From Rhizobiales bacterium 64-17 (lineage in GTDB: Bacteria > Pseudomonadota > Alphaproteobacteria > Rhizobiales > Xanthobacteraceae): DNA of 64,000 nucleotides. The DNA is taken from positions 44,549 to 108,548 of the forward strand of contig MKWA01000003.1 of assembly GCA_001899285.1 (NCBI GenBank), written 5' to 3'. The translations under genes and the position numbers were made by a program. The stretch's first letter is position 1. Every line of letters starts with the position of its first letter. Shown piece by piece: positions 1 through 7,246 of this stretch. A model generated the notes under the pieces. That model worked only from the letters and a program-made list of their open reading frames with translations. It was not told the origin of the DNA and searched no databases.

Positions 1-404
1 GGCTGACCGACGCGTTTGTCGGCCGGCATCCGTTTCCGGGGCCGGGCTTGGCGATCCGTTGTCCGGGCGAGATCACGCGGGAGAAGCTGGAGATCCTGCG
101 CTCGGCCGACGCGATCTATATCGAGGAGATCCGCAAGGCGGGGCTTTATGACATCATCTGGCAGGCGTTCGCCGTGATCTTGCCGGTGAAGACCGTCGGC
201 GTGATGGGCGACGGCCGTACTTACGATTTCGTTGTTGGCCTGCGTGCTGTCACCTCGACCGACGGTATGACCGCGGATTTCTATCCGTTCGACATAGCGT
301 TCCTTGGTCGCGTCGCGACCCGCATCATCAACGAGGTGAAGGGCGTCAACCGCGTTGTCTACGACGTGACCTCGAAGCCGCCCGGCACGATCGAGTGGGA
401 GTGA
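1..404 (+). CDS. guaA: GMP synthase (glutamine-hydrolysing), C-terminal part
   Basis: GuaA makes GMP from XMP with glutamine and ATP, the last step of de novo GMP synthesis in the cytosol. Only the last ~134 codons are present; the reading frame is open from base 3 and the start lies before the window. The visible part is the C-terminal dimerisation domain, with the [11 protein letters not shown] motif at bases 30-62, the segment ending in VMGDGRTYD, and the family-typical C-terminus ending IEWE. The 5' truncation is only the window edge. The next gene runs towards it after 27 bp. The call rests on strong recall of this very conserved domain. Confidence 0.96.
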   Translation, partial: LTDAFVGRHPFPGPGLAIRCPGEITREKLEILRSADAIYIEEIRKAGLYDIIWQAFAVILPVKTVGVMGDGRTYDFVVGLRAVTSTDGMTADFYPFDIAFLGRVATRIINEVKGVNRVVYDVTSKPPGTIEWE

Positions 405-431
405 CGGGCGCCGCCTGGCAGCGTCGTCCGA

Positions 432-1130
432 TTAAGCGCCGAGCCAGCGAAATGACCTGGCCAGAAAAGCGTGTCCGTTGGTTCGTGGCCATTCACCGTG
501 AGCGACGATGACGCGCTGACAATCCCAACGCAGCATCTTGTCGCGCGCGCGGCGCGCCGGAGCGCGATTGAGGAATGATAATCGCCATTCGAGCGGTGCA
601 CAGGCTTGATCCTGTGTGAGGCCGTCGAGGCGCGCCAGAAACCGCCAGCAGCCCCAATGCTCCCGGAGAAAACGCTCGCTGAACGTCTGGATCAGGTCGG
701 CAACGATAACGGTTGCCGAGGGGCGATGGAGAAAGACGATCTCATCCATGGCGAATGAGCCGCGGAACCAGGCCTGGTCGAAATCAGGACGCCATGCGGG
801 TGGCGGGCTGTCTTCCAGCGCGGCATGAAATGAGAGGCCGGCGCATTTCCGGATGGTCGATTGTGGCCCCCAGAGTTGCGCATCGGGGTAGGCCGCTTTC
901 CACTCCGGCAAATAGAGATGGTGCAGTTTGTTCGGGCTGATGAGATGACGGACCGGCCCAAGACGATCCACCGCGTTGCGCAAATCTGCTGTCAGTGTGA
1001 TGGGCGACCATATCCACAGGTCGCCGTTCTCGAGCCGGGCGATGACGGAGCGCGTCGGATAGGCCGCGCCGTAAAAGCTGACAATCCCGCCGTCAGCGAC
1101 CCATAGCGCGTCATGCACGGGCTCGATCAT
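432..1130 (-). CDS. DUF4336 domain-containing protein
   Basis: A 232-residue soluble protein that I recognise as the DUF4336 family, whose fold is thought to be related to metallo-beta-lactamases; no reaction is established. Family landmarks are the SPNKLHHLYLPEW block near residue 85, the AQLWGP block that follows, and VFLHRPSATVIVADL near residue 135. I placed the start at the second in-frame ATG (1130) because a GGAG lies seven bases before it; an ATG at 1136 is also in frame but has almost no spacing to that site. It is convergent with guaA. The gene behind it, also on the minus strand, begins 450 bp upstream, so a two-gene transcript is possible but not shown. Confidence 0.8.
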   Translation of the reverse strand: MIEPVHDALWVADGGIVSFYGAAYPTRSVIARLENGDLWIWSPITLTADLRNAVDRLGPVRHLISPNKLHHLYLPEWKAAYPDAQLWGPQSTIRKCAGLSFHAALEDSPPPAWRPDFDQAWFRGSFAMDEIVFLHRPSATVIVADLIQTFSERFLREHWGCWRFLARLDGLTQDQACAPLEWRLSFLNRAPARRARDKMLRWDCQRVIVAHGEWPRTNGHAFLARSFRWLGA

Positions 1131-1182
1131 GTTCATTCTCCGCGAATAGTGAACTCGCGGTGCTTGTTCTCGACTTTGCGGA

Positions 1183-1581
1183 TCAGCCGGCCATCAGATG
1201 TTTGATGACGCCGACGAGTGCGCCGAGGAACAACAACACGCACACCAGCGCTTGGATCAGGAAGCCGGGCAGGCGTTTCTGCACGGCCTGGCTATAGCCG
1301 ACAAAATAAATCGCGCGGCCGATTACCCAGATCAGACCGAGCACCGCAGCGACGATGTCGTTGAGAAAGATCGCGCACAGCCACAGTGGCCCCATGAAGG
1401 TCGGCATCCACTCCAGCATATTGGCATGCGCGCGGTAGGTGCGCTCGAAATCCGGATGCCCGGTCATGGCCGGCAGCTTGACGCCGAATTTGCGATGCGC
1501 GGCGGCCACGCGCGTTGCGATGAAAAAATAAAGCGCGATGGCGAGCAGACAGACGAGGGCGGTGTAGCTCGGCAGGGGCAT
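1183..1581 (-). CDS. MAPEG family membrane protein
   Basis: A small integral membrane protein of about 132 residues with the MAPEG (membrane-associated eicosanoid/glutathione metabolism) architecture: a first membrane segment from residue ~5, the HPDFERTYRAHANMLEWMP block after it (the ER..R.H.N..E.. signature of the family), then three more hydrophobic segments to the C-terminus. Bacterial members are mostly uncharacterised, some being glutathione transferases or peroxidases. The open frame extends upstream to 1650, but the extra residues are polar and unlike the family; the ATG at 1581 is preceded by AGGA about nine bases away. A glutathione S-transferase gene lies divergently just upstream, a plausible functional link. 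Confidence 0.82.
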   Translation of the reverse strand: MPLPSYTALVCLLAIALYFFIATRVAAAHRKFGVKLPAMTGHPDFERTYRAHANMLEWMPTFMGPLWLCAIFLNDIVAAVLGLIWVIGRAIYFVGYSQAVQKRLPGFLIQALVCVLLFLGALVGVIKHLMAG

Positions 1582-1722
1582 GAGACGAATTCCTGTGCAG
1601 GGGTGACGGTTGGAGACTGTTCGTCGCTCTCCGTGGCGACCACGGCGCATGGAAACGATAGCTCTGGCGTGAGGCGGTGCAAGCGGCTATCGAGGGCTTC
1701 TCATTTTATGGAACTCTGACCG

Positions 1723-2427
1723 ATGTCCGATTTGTCGTCCTTCCCCATCACCAAGCGCTGGCCCGCCAAGCATCCCGACCGTCTGCAGCTTTATTCGTTT
1801 CCGACGCCGAATGGCGTGAAGGTGTCGATCGCGCTCGAGGAGACCGGGCTGCCGTATGAAGCGCATGCGGTGAACATCACCAAGAACGAAAGCTGGACAC
1901 CGGAATTCCTTTCGCTCAATCCCAACGGCAAGATCCCGGCGATCATCGATCCGAACGGACCAGGTGGCAAAGCCTTCGGCCTGTTCGAGTCCGGCGCGAT
2001 CCTCGTTTATCTCGCGGAGAAGACCGGCAAGCTGATGCCCGCCGATCCGATCCGCCGGCTGGAGACGATCCAGTGGGTGTTCTTTCAGATGGGCGGTCTC
2101 GGGCCGATATTCGGTCAGGTCGGCTTCTTCAACAAATTCGCCGGCAAGGAGATCGAGGACAAGCGGCCGCTCAAGCGTTATGCCGATGAATCCAAGCGCC
2201 TGCTCGGCGTGCTCGACGCGCGGCTCGATGGCCGCGAATGGATCATGGATGGCGATTACACCATCGCCGACATTTCGATGCTTGGCTGGGTGCGAAACCT
2301 GATCGGTTTTTATGAAGCGCGCGACCTGGTCGACTACGACAGCCTCAAGCATGTGCCGGGCTGGCTCGACCGTGGACTGGCGCGGCCGGCGGTGCAGCGC
2401 GGTCTGAATATCCCGCCGCGCGGATAA
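1723..2427 (+). CDS. Glutathione S-transferase family protein (Nu/Ure2p-like)
   Basis: A 234-residue cytosolic GST. The N-terminal thioredoxin-like domain carries TPNG at residues 28-31, NPNGKIPAI at 66-73 and ESGAI near 90, which form the glutathione site; the rest is the all-helical C-terminal domain with the TIADISMLGW helix cap near residue 185. The Thr-Pro-Asn-Gly active-site turn resembles the Nu-class YfcG/YghU proteins, which act as glutathione-dependent disulfide reductases; the substrate here is unknown. The gene is divergent from the MAPEG gene and ends seven bases before the convergent HxlR regulator, so it is probably transcribed alone. Length and motifs are normal. Confidence 0.9.
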   Translation: MSDLSSFPITKRWPAKHPDRLQLYSFPTPNGVKVSIALEETGLPYEAHAVNITKNESWTPEFLSLNPNGKIPAIIDPNGPGGKAFGLFESGAILVYLAEKTGKLMPADPIRRLETIQWVFFQMGGLGPIFGQVGFFNKFAGKEIEDKRPLKRYADESKRLLGVLDARLDGREWIMDGDYTIADISMLGWVRNLIGFYEARDLVDYDSLKHVPGWLDRGLARPAVQRGLNIPPRG

Positions 2428-2434
2428 ATGAGGG

Positions 2435-2821
2435 TCACGCGCGCTCGGCGCTCGTCTCGTAACTCCGCCGCGCCGCGACGATGGCGCGGTGGTTCACGTC
2501 CGCCCAGCCGACAAGTTGTTTTAGCGGATCGAGGAACGAGCGGCCGAGGTCGGTCAGGGTGTATTCGACGCGCGGCGGCACTTCCGGGTAAACGGTGCGC
2601 GCGACGAAGCCGTCCTGCTCCAGCCGCTTCAAGGTGCGCGACAGCATCTGCTTGGAGATGTCGCCGATCTCGCGCATCAACTCGTTGAAGCGCTTGGTGC
2701 GCGGCTCCAGCATGCCGAGCACCAGCAGGCTCCATTGATCGCCGACGCGGTCGAGCACGTCCCGGATCGGGCAGGGCTGCGCCAGCTTCAAGCTGTCGGG
2801 GTCGATCAGGCGCTCGGTCAT
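2435..2821 (-). CDS. HxlR family transcriptional regulator
   Basis: A 128-residue winged helix-turn-helix regulator. The family signature CPIRDVLDRVGDQWSLLVL starts at residue ~16, and its first cysteine is the position that senses oxidants or quinones in relatives such as YodB. The recognition helix region (MREIGDISKQMLSRTLKRL) and the wing with PPRVEYTLTDLG follow. The open frame continues far upstream, but the family starts at this ATG. It is divergent from the NAD(P)-binding protein at 2969, with a 19-bp palindrome between them that is the obvious operator candidate. It probably represses itself and that neighbour; the inducer is unknown. Confidence 0.9.
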   Translation of the reverse strand: MTERLIDPDSLKLAQPCPIRDVLDRVGDQWSLLVLGMLEPRTKRFNELMREIGDISKQMLSRTLKRLEQDGFVARTVYPEVPPRVEYTLTDLGRSFLDPLKQLVGWADVNHRAIVAARRSYETSAERA

Positions 2822-2920
2822 GCGGATGCCTTTCGCGGTGGGGCGGTCATCGCGCGGTGACCTGATCCCTTGACGATGACTTCTTGTGCGATCCCGGCTC
2901 TTAGCATAGCTCACCTCCAT

Positions 2921-2939
2921 AGGTCTATTTAATAGACCT
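2921..2939. promoter_or_regulatory. Palindromic operator candidate of the HxlR divergon
   Basis: AGGTCTATT-T-AATAGACCT is a perfect inverted repeat with 9-bp arms and one central base. It stands in the 147-bp gap between the divergent HxlR gene and the NAD(P)-binding protein gene, 30 bp before the latter's start. A smaller palindrome, GATAT-GT-ATATC, follows directly at 2940-2951. The stretch is clearly more AT-rich than the surroundings. HxlR dimers bind such symmetrical sites, so repression of both promoters is inferred. Confidence 0.6.
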
Positions 2940-2968
2940 GATATGTATATCAGACCATGGAGCAAACA

Positions 2969-3580
2969 ATGGCACATGTTGCCCTCATCGGCGCTTCCGG
3001 CAATGCCGGTTCCCGCATCCTCAAGGAGCTTTCGGATCGCGGCCACCGCGTCACCGCCATCGCCCGACACCCGGACAAGGTGGCAGAGCTGGCGGGCGTC
3101 ACCGCCGTCAAAGCCGACGTGTTCGACAAGGCCGGACTCGCGGCGGCGTTGCGTGGCCATGACGCCGTGATCAGCGCGGTGCACTTCACCGCGAGCGATC
3201 CGCAAATTTTGATCGAAGCGGTGCGTGCGGCGGGCGTGAAGCGCTATCTCGTCGTCGGCGGGGCCGGCAGCCTCGAGGTCGCGCCGGGCAAGTTGCTGGT
3301 CGATCAGCCGGACTTCCCGGAAGCGTACAAGGCGGAAGCGACCAAGGGTGGCGTGTTTCTCGATTTGCTGAAGAAGGTCACGGACCTCGACTGGACCTTC
3401 CTGTCGCCGGCAGCGATGTTCGTGCCCGGCACGCGCACCGGCAAATTCCGGCTCGGCAAGGATCAACTGCTGGCCAATGCGCAGGGCTCCAGCATTTCCT
3501 TCGAGGACTTCGCTATCGCCATGGTCGATGAACTGGAAAAGCCGGCGCATCCGCGCCAGCGCTTCACCATCGGCTATTGA
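2969..3580 (+). CDS. NAD(P)-binding oxidoreductase, NmrA/atypical SDR type
   Basis: A 203-residue Rossmann-fold protein. The N-terminus has the dinucleotide motif GASGNAG at residues ~8-14, followed by the acidic/Arg turn IARHPDK typical of NADP binders; VVGGAGSLEV around residue 97 is the next conserved block. There is no YxxxK pair of classical SDRs, so it belongs with atypical (NmrA-like, YwnB/SDR-a) proteins whose substrates are often quinones or unknown. I chose the ATG at 2969 because GGAG lies six bases ahead; another ATG at 2957 lacks a site. Its divergent pairing with a redox-type HxlR regulator suggests an oxidant or electrophile response. Confidence 0.85.
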   Translation: MAHVALIGASGNAGSRILKELSDRGHRVTAIARHPDKVAELAGVTAVKADVFDKAGLAAALRGHDAVISAVHFTASDPQILIEAVRAAGVKRYLVVGGAGSLEVAPGKLLVDQPDFPEAYKAEATKGGVFLDLLKKVTDLDWTFLSPAAMFVPGTRTGKFRLGKDQLLANAQGSSISFEDFAIAMVDELEKPAHPRQRFTIGY

Positions 3581-3592
3581 GCGATGCCACAG

Positions 3593-3638
3593 GCGACAAC
3601 CGGCGGAAGCGACAATGTGTCCTCCCGCTGGTTGTCGC
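3593..3638 (+). terminator. Strong stem-loop after the NAD(P)-binding protein
   Basis: GCGACAACCGGCGG (3593-3606) pairs with CCGCTGGTTGTCGC (3625-3638) in 14 base pairs, one of them G-U, around an 18-base loop. It begins 12 bases after the stop codon. No U-run follows, so it is either a Rho-assisted terminator or an mRNA-stabilising hairpin. Confidence 0.45.
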
Positions 3639-3740
3639 GCCGGTTCTTGCGCTGGTTCTGGCCGGTGGGGCGCCCTATATCGGAGATATGACTATCGCGA
3701 TTGATTCACCGTTCGTGTTCTGCTTCGCCGAGGTGGCGAG

Positions 3741-4538
3741 ATGACGCCCGCCCATCCCTCCACCGAGACGGACCGCGCACAGCTTCCGTCCTATCGCCTG
3801 CCGGCGCTCGATCAGGAATTCCTGCTTGGCGATTCGATGCGCGGCGTCCGCTTTCTGCTGGAATATGCCAAGGCCGAGGAGGCGCTGCGCGCGTGGGGCG
3901 TGCGCTCCACCGTGGTGGTGTTCGGTTCGGCGCGCATTCGCGAGGACGGGCCGGGCCGCCAGCGGTTCTGGTACGAACAGGCACGCGCCTTCGGGCGCAT
4001 CGCTTCGGAACGTGGCGGCGCGCTGAAACCGCACGGCCATATCCGCGACAATGTGATCGCGACCGGCGGCGGACCGGGCATCATGGAGGCCGCCAACCGC
4101 GGCGCAGCAGATGCCGGCGCGCCGTCGATCGGCTTCAACATCACGCTGCCGCACGAACAGGCTCCGAACGCCTATTCGACTCCCGAACTGACGTTCTCGT
4201 TTCACTACTTCGCCATGCGCAAGATGCATCTGGCGATGCGGGCCAACGCGCTCGTGGTGTTCCCCGGCGGCTTCGGCACGCTGGATGAACTGTTTGAATA
4301 TCTGAACCTGTCGGCCACCGACAAGGCGCCGCCGATCAGCATTGTCATGGTCGATCGCGCGTTCTGGAAGGCCACGGTGAACTTCGACACGCTGGTCGAT
4401 AACGGCATGATCGCGCGCGACGAACTCAAGCTGTTCGATTACGCCGATGATGCCGAAGAGGCATGGGCGAAGCTGGTGGCGTCCAATCTGGGCTCCCATC
4501 GCACCGCGCCGACCGCCGCGCCACAACATGTACCGTAG
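3741..4538 (+). CDS. LOG family (TIGR00730) Rossmann protein, putative nucleotide 5'-monophosphate phosphoribohydrolase
   Basis: A 265-residue cytosolic protein of the LYSINE DECARBOXYLASE-like/LOG family. The two diagnostic motifs are present: GGGPGIMEAANRGA near residue 109 and PGGFGTLDELFE near residue 174, the latter carrying the catalytic Glu of the PGGxGTxxE motif. Characterised members release the base from (cytokinin) riboside monophosphates or AMP; older 'lysine decarboxylase' labels are wrong. Residues 1-50 are an N-terminal extension seen in the longer proteobacterial subgroup. The ATG follows GAGGTGG. It stands alone between two gaps; whether this organism makes cytokinin or simply hydrolyses nucleotides cannot be told from sequence. 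Confidence 0.85.
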   Translation: MTPAHPSTETDRAQLPSYRLPALDQEFLLGDSMRGVRFLLEYAKAEEALRAWGVRSTVVVFGSARIREDGPGRQRFWYEQARAFGRIASERGGALKPHGHIRDNVIATGGGPGIMEAANRGAADAGAPSIGFNITLPHEQAPNAYSTPELTFSFHYFAMRKMHLAMRANALVVFPGGFGTLDELFEYLNLSATDKAPPISIVMVDRAFWKATVNFDTLVDNGMIARDELKLFDYADDAEEAWAKLVASNLGSHRTAPTAAPQHVP

Positions 4539-4600
4539 GCGGTGCGGTGTTGTCTTTGATCCTGTGATAAGTTTCCGCTCATCCTAACGAGGTATTCCGC

Positions 4601-4951
4601 ATGGCCATCACCATGTACGGCATCAAGAATTGCGACACGATCAAGAAAGCCCGGACGTGGCTGGAGAAGCACAAGATCGATTACGATTTTCACGACTACA
4701 AGAGCGCCGGCGTCGAGCGCGCGCAGCTTGAAGCGTGGAGCAAGAAGGTCGGTTGGGAGACCTTGCTCAATCGCGCCGGCACCACATTTCGCAAGCTGCC
4801 GGAGAAGGATAAGGCCGTGGCCGACGAGAAGAAGGCGATTGCGCTGATGCTGGCGCAGCCGTCGATGATCAAGCGCCCGGTGCTCGATCTCGGGCGCGGC
4901 AAGCTGGTCGTCGGCTTCAAGCCCGAGGTCTATGCCGAAGCGTTCGGGTGA
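4601..4951 (+). CDS. ArsC/Spx-like reductase family protein (YffB type)
   Basis: A 116-residue thioredoxin-fold protein of the ArsC family. The N-terminus reads MYGIKNCDTIKKA, with a single Cys at residue 11 in the redox loop position, and RPVLDLGRGKLVVGF near residue 90 is the conserved glutathione/anion-binding region. It matches the YffB subgroup rather than arsenate reductase proper; YffB is thought to be a glutathione-dependent thiol reductase. No arsenic resistance gene is nearby, which also argues against arsenate reduction. AACGAGGT provides a ribosome site. Confidence 0.85.
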   Translation: MAITMYGIKNCDTIKKARTWLEKHKIDYDFHDYKSAGVERAQLEAWSKKVGWETLLNRAGTTFRKLPEKDKAVADEKKAIALMLAQPSMIKRPVLDLGRGKLVVGFKPEVYAEAFG

Positions 4952-5044
4952 TGCGCGACGGCGCCTTAACGTCTTTTAATGTTGGTGCCGTAAATTTGCC
5001 GTAACATGCGCGAGATTTGACGGCGTCGGAAATCTCCGACGGGG

Positions 5045-5067
5045 CCTCGTCCTTCCTCAGGACGAGG
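5045..5067 (+). repeat. Perfect hairpin in the leader of the NEW3/ABC operon
   Basis: CCTCGTCCT and AGGACGAGG form a perfect 9-bp stem around a 5-base loop, 47 bp before the NEW3 gene. Its right half, CCTCAGGACGAGG, matches 12 of 13 bases of the right end of the palindromic element at 18655-18813 (CCTCAGGATGAGG), so it looks like a solo end of the same repeat family rather than a dedicated attenuator. Confidence 0.5.
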
Positions 5068-5114
5068 GCGGGCGACAGCACAATTCACCTTCCTTCCGGC
5101 ATGGAGTCCTGCCC

Positions 5115-6290
5115 ATGCGCCTGTCGCATATTGTCGCCACGACCTTCCTGGTTCTCGCACTTCCGCTCTCCGCCATCGCCGATCCCGCCACGGACGCCGC
5201 GAAAGACGTGAAGGGGCTTTATCTCCTCACGGATTATCCGGCGATATCGGTGCGCCCCGGCACCACCTCGACCATCGCGCTCAAGCTTCAGAATTACGGC
5301 CTCGCGCCCGATCGCTATCAGTTGTCCATCGCAGGCGTGCCGTCCGGCTGGAGCGCGACCTTGCTCGGTGGCGGTCAGCCGGTCGCGGCGGCAATGCCAC
5401 CGACCGACAGCAATGTCGCGCTGCAGTTGCGGCTCGATATTCCCGCCAACGCCGGCATCGGTACGCAGACATTGACGGTGAAAGCAGATGGAGGCGGTCG
5501 AGCGCTGGCTTTGCCGATCGCGGTGACGCTCGCCAAGGAATTGCCGGCCAAGTTGAAGGTCGAATCGAAACTTCCCGATCTGCGTGGCAGCGCCAAGTCG
5601 GCGTTCGATTATCAACTCACCATCAAGAACGACAGCGGCCGCAATCTCGTCGCGAGTTTTGCCGCCGATGCGCCGAAGAATTTCGAGACTTCGTTCACCG
5701 AAGCCTATGGCTCACAGGAACTATCGTCGATCCCAATCGACGCGGGCCAGTCGAAGGATGTGAAGCTGCATGTGCGGCCGCCGTCCACGGTCGATGCCGG
5801 CCGCTATCCGGTGACGGTGAAGGTCAGTGCCGGCGATGCCACCGCCGACACCAAGCTGTCGCTCGATATCGCCGGCCAGCCGCAGTTGCAGCTTTCCGGT
5901 CGTGACGGACTTGTCAGCGCCCGCGCGCAGGCCGGTGTGCAAAGCACCGTCCCGGTGACGGTGACGAACTCCGGCAGCGCGCCGGCGGATTCGATCTCGT
6001 TGACGGGTAGCGGACCCAATGGATGGAAGATCGCATTCGAGCCGAAGACGGTCGATCGCATCGCGCCGGGCGAACAGAAAGAAGTGCAGGCGCTGATCAC
6101 ACCGACCGCGAAGTCACTTGCCGGCGACTACATGGTCTCGCTCAACGCCGCGTCGCATGGTGAGAATGCCTCCGCCCAATACCGTGTCACGGTGAGCACC
6201 TCGACCATGTGGGGGATGATGGGCGCCGGCATCATCGGCATCGCGCTGATCGTCATGGTCGGCGCCATCGCCCGGTTCGGACGACGCTGA
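5115..6290 (+). CDS. NEW3-domain membrane-anchored protein
   Basis: A 391-residue envelope protein. Residues 1-22 are a signal peptide ending at AIAD. The body is made of repeated Ig-like beta domains of the NEW3 (alpha-galactosidase-associated, COG1470) type, with the recurring pattern 'V..NSGSAPAD..SL..SGPNGW' and 'PG....V.L.V..P....AG.Y.V.V'. A single membrane helix at about 363-385 followed by RFGRR anchors it with most of the chain outside the cytoplasm. Its stop codon overlaps the ATPase start (TGATG), so the two are translationally coupled. It probably serves the exporter as an extracytoplasmic partner; its ligand is unknown. Confidence 0.8.
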   Translation: MRLSHIVATTFLVLALPLSAIADPATDAAKDVKGLYLLTDYPAISVRPGTTSTIALKLQNYGLAPDRYQLSIAGVPSGWSATLLGGGQPVAAAMPPTDSNVALQLRLDIPANAGIGTQTLTVKADGGGRALALPIAVTLAKELPAKLKVESKLPDLRGSAKSAFDYQLTIKNDSGRNLVASFAADAPKNFETSFTEAYGSQELSSIPIDAGQSKDVKLHVRPPSTVDAGRYPVTVKVSAGDATADTKLSLDIAGQPQLQLSGRDGLVSARAQAGVQSTVPVTVTNSGSAPADSISLTGSGPNGWKIAFEPKTVDRIAPGEQKEVQALITPTAKSLAGDYMVSLNAASHGENASAQYRVTVSTSTMWGMMGAGIIGIALIVMVGAIARFGRR

Positions 6291-7246
6291 TGGATGCCGT
6301 CATCGCCGCACAGGGATTGACCAAACGCTACGACGGCGCGGTGGTCGTCGACGGCATCGACTTCTCCGTCGGCAAAGGAGAAACGTTCGGCCTGCTCGGG
6401 CCGAACGGATCGGGCAAGACCACCACGATCCTGATGATGCTCGGTTTGACCGAGCGCTCGGCCGGGAATGTCACCGTGCTCGGCGAAGATCCGATGCGTT
6501 CGCCGCTCACCGTCAAGCGCCGGGTCGGATATCTGCCGGATTCGATCGGCTTCTACGACAATCTGACGGCAACGGAGAACCTCGCTTACACTGCGCGGCT
6601 GATGGGCCTTCCGCGGTCGGAACGCGAGCGGCGGATCGCGGCCGCGCTGGCGCGGGTGCGGCTCTCGGGCGTGGCGGGAAAACGTGTCGGCACGTTCTCG
6701 CGCGGCATGCAGCAGCGGCTCGGTCTCGCCGAGATCATCATGAAACGGGCCGAGATCGCGATCCTCGACGAACCGACCTCGGGCCTCGATCCGCAATCGA
6801 CCATCGAATTTCTCGATCTGATCCGGGAACTGCGCGGCGAGGGCGTGACCGTCCTCCTGTCCTCGCACCAGCTCGATCAGGTGCAACGCATCTGCGATCG
6901 CGTCGCGTTGTTCCAGACTGGCCGCATCGTGCTGATGGGACCGGTCGGCGATCTGGCGCGGCAAGTGCTCGGCGCCGGTTTTGTTGTCGAGGTGGAAGCC
7001 GAGGGGCAGGGGCTCGACCGTCGTCTCGCCGCGGTTCCCGGCGTGAGCGCTGTCGCTTCGATCGGTCAGAACCGCTACCGGCTCACCGCGGACCGTGACG
7101 TGCGTCCGGAAGCAGCCCGCGCGGTCGTCGCGGCCGGTGGTGCCCTGACCAAACTGTCGGTCGACGAGCCGAGCCTCGATGCGATCTATGCGCGGTATTT
7201 CCAGGTGGGAAGCGGCGTACCGCGGGAGGTGTCCGATGCGGCGTGA
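6290..7246 (+). CDS. ABC transporter ATP-binding protein (NosF/ABC-2 type)
   Basis: A 318-residue ATPase that powers an ABC-2 exporter. Walker A is GPNGSGKTT near residue 41, the signature is FSRGMQQRLGLAE (a variant of LSGGQ), Walker B is IAILDEPTSGLDP, and the switch His lies in LLSSHQLDQ. The C-terminal ~90 residues form the accessory domain seen in the NosF/CcmA class. The ATG at 6290 shares one base with the preceding stop; an upstream in-frame start at 6209 lies inside the NEW3 gene and is rejected. It overlaps the permease gene by 11 bp, so the three genes form one operon. Confidence 0.93.
   Translation: MDAVIAAQGLTKRYDGAVVVDGIDFSVGKGETFGLLGPNGSGKTTTILMMLGLTERSAGNVTVLGEDPMRSPLTVKRRVGYLPDSIGFYDNLTATENLAYTARLMGLPRSERERRIAAALARVRLSGVAGKRVGTFSRGMQQRLGLAEIIMKRAEIAILDEPTSGLDPQSTIEFLDLIRELRGEGVTVLLSSHQLDQVQRICDRVALFQTGRIVLMGPVGDLARQVLGAGFVVEVEAEGQGLDRRLAAVPGVSAVASIGQNRYRLTADRDVRPEAARAVVAAGGALTKLSVDEPSLDAIYARYFQVGSGVPREVSDAA

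Noticed and set aside
3741..4538. Annotation as lysine decarboxylase
   Set aside because: The PGGxGTxxE motif marks the LOG family; the decarboxylase label is a historic error and PLP-binding features are absent.
4601..4951. Arsenate reductase for arsenic resistance
   Set aside because: The sequence fits the YffB subgroup and there are no ars genes in the neighbourhood.
4966..4979. Possible CtrA box TTAA-N6-TTAA before the NEW3 gene
   Set aside because: CtrA sites need seven bases between half-sites; here there are six, and no second site supports it.
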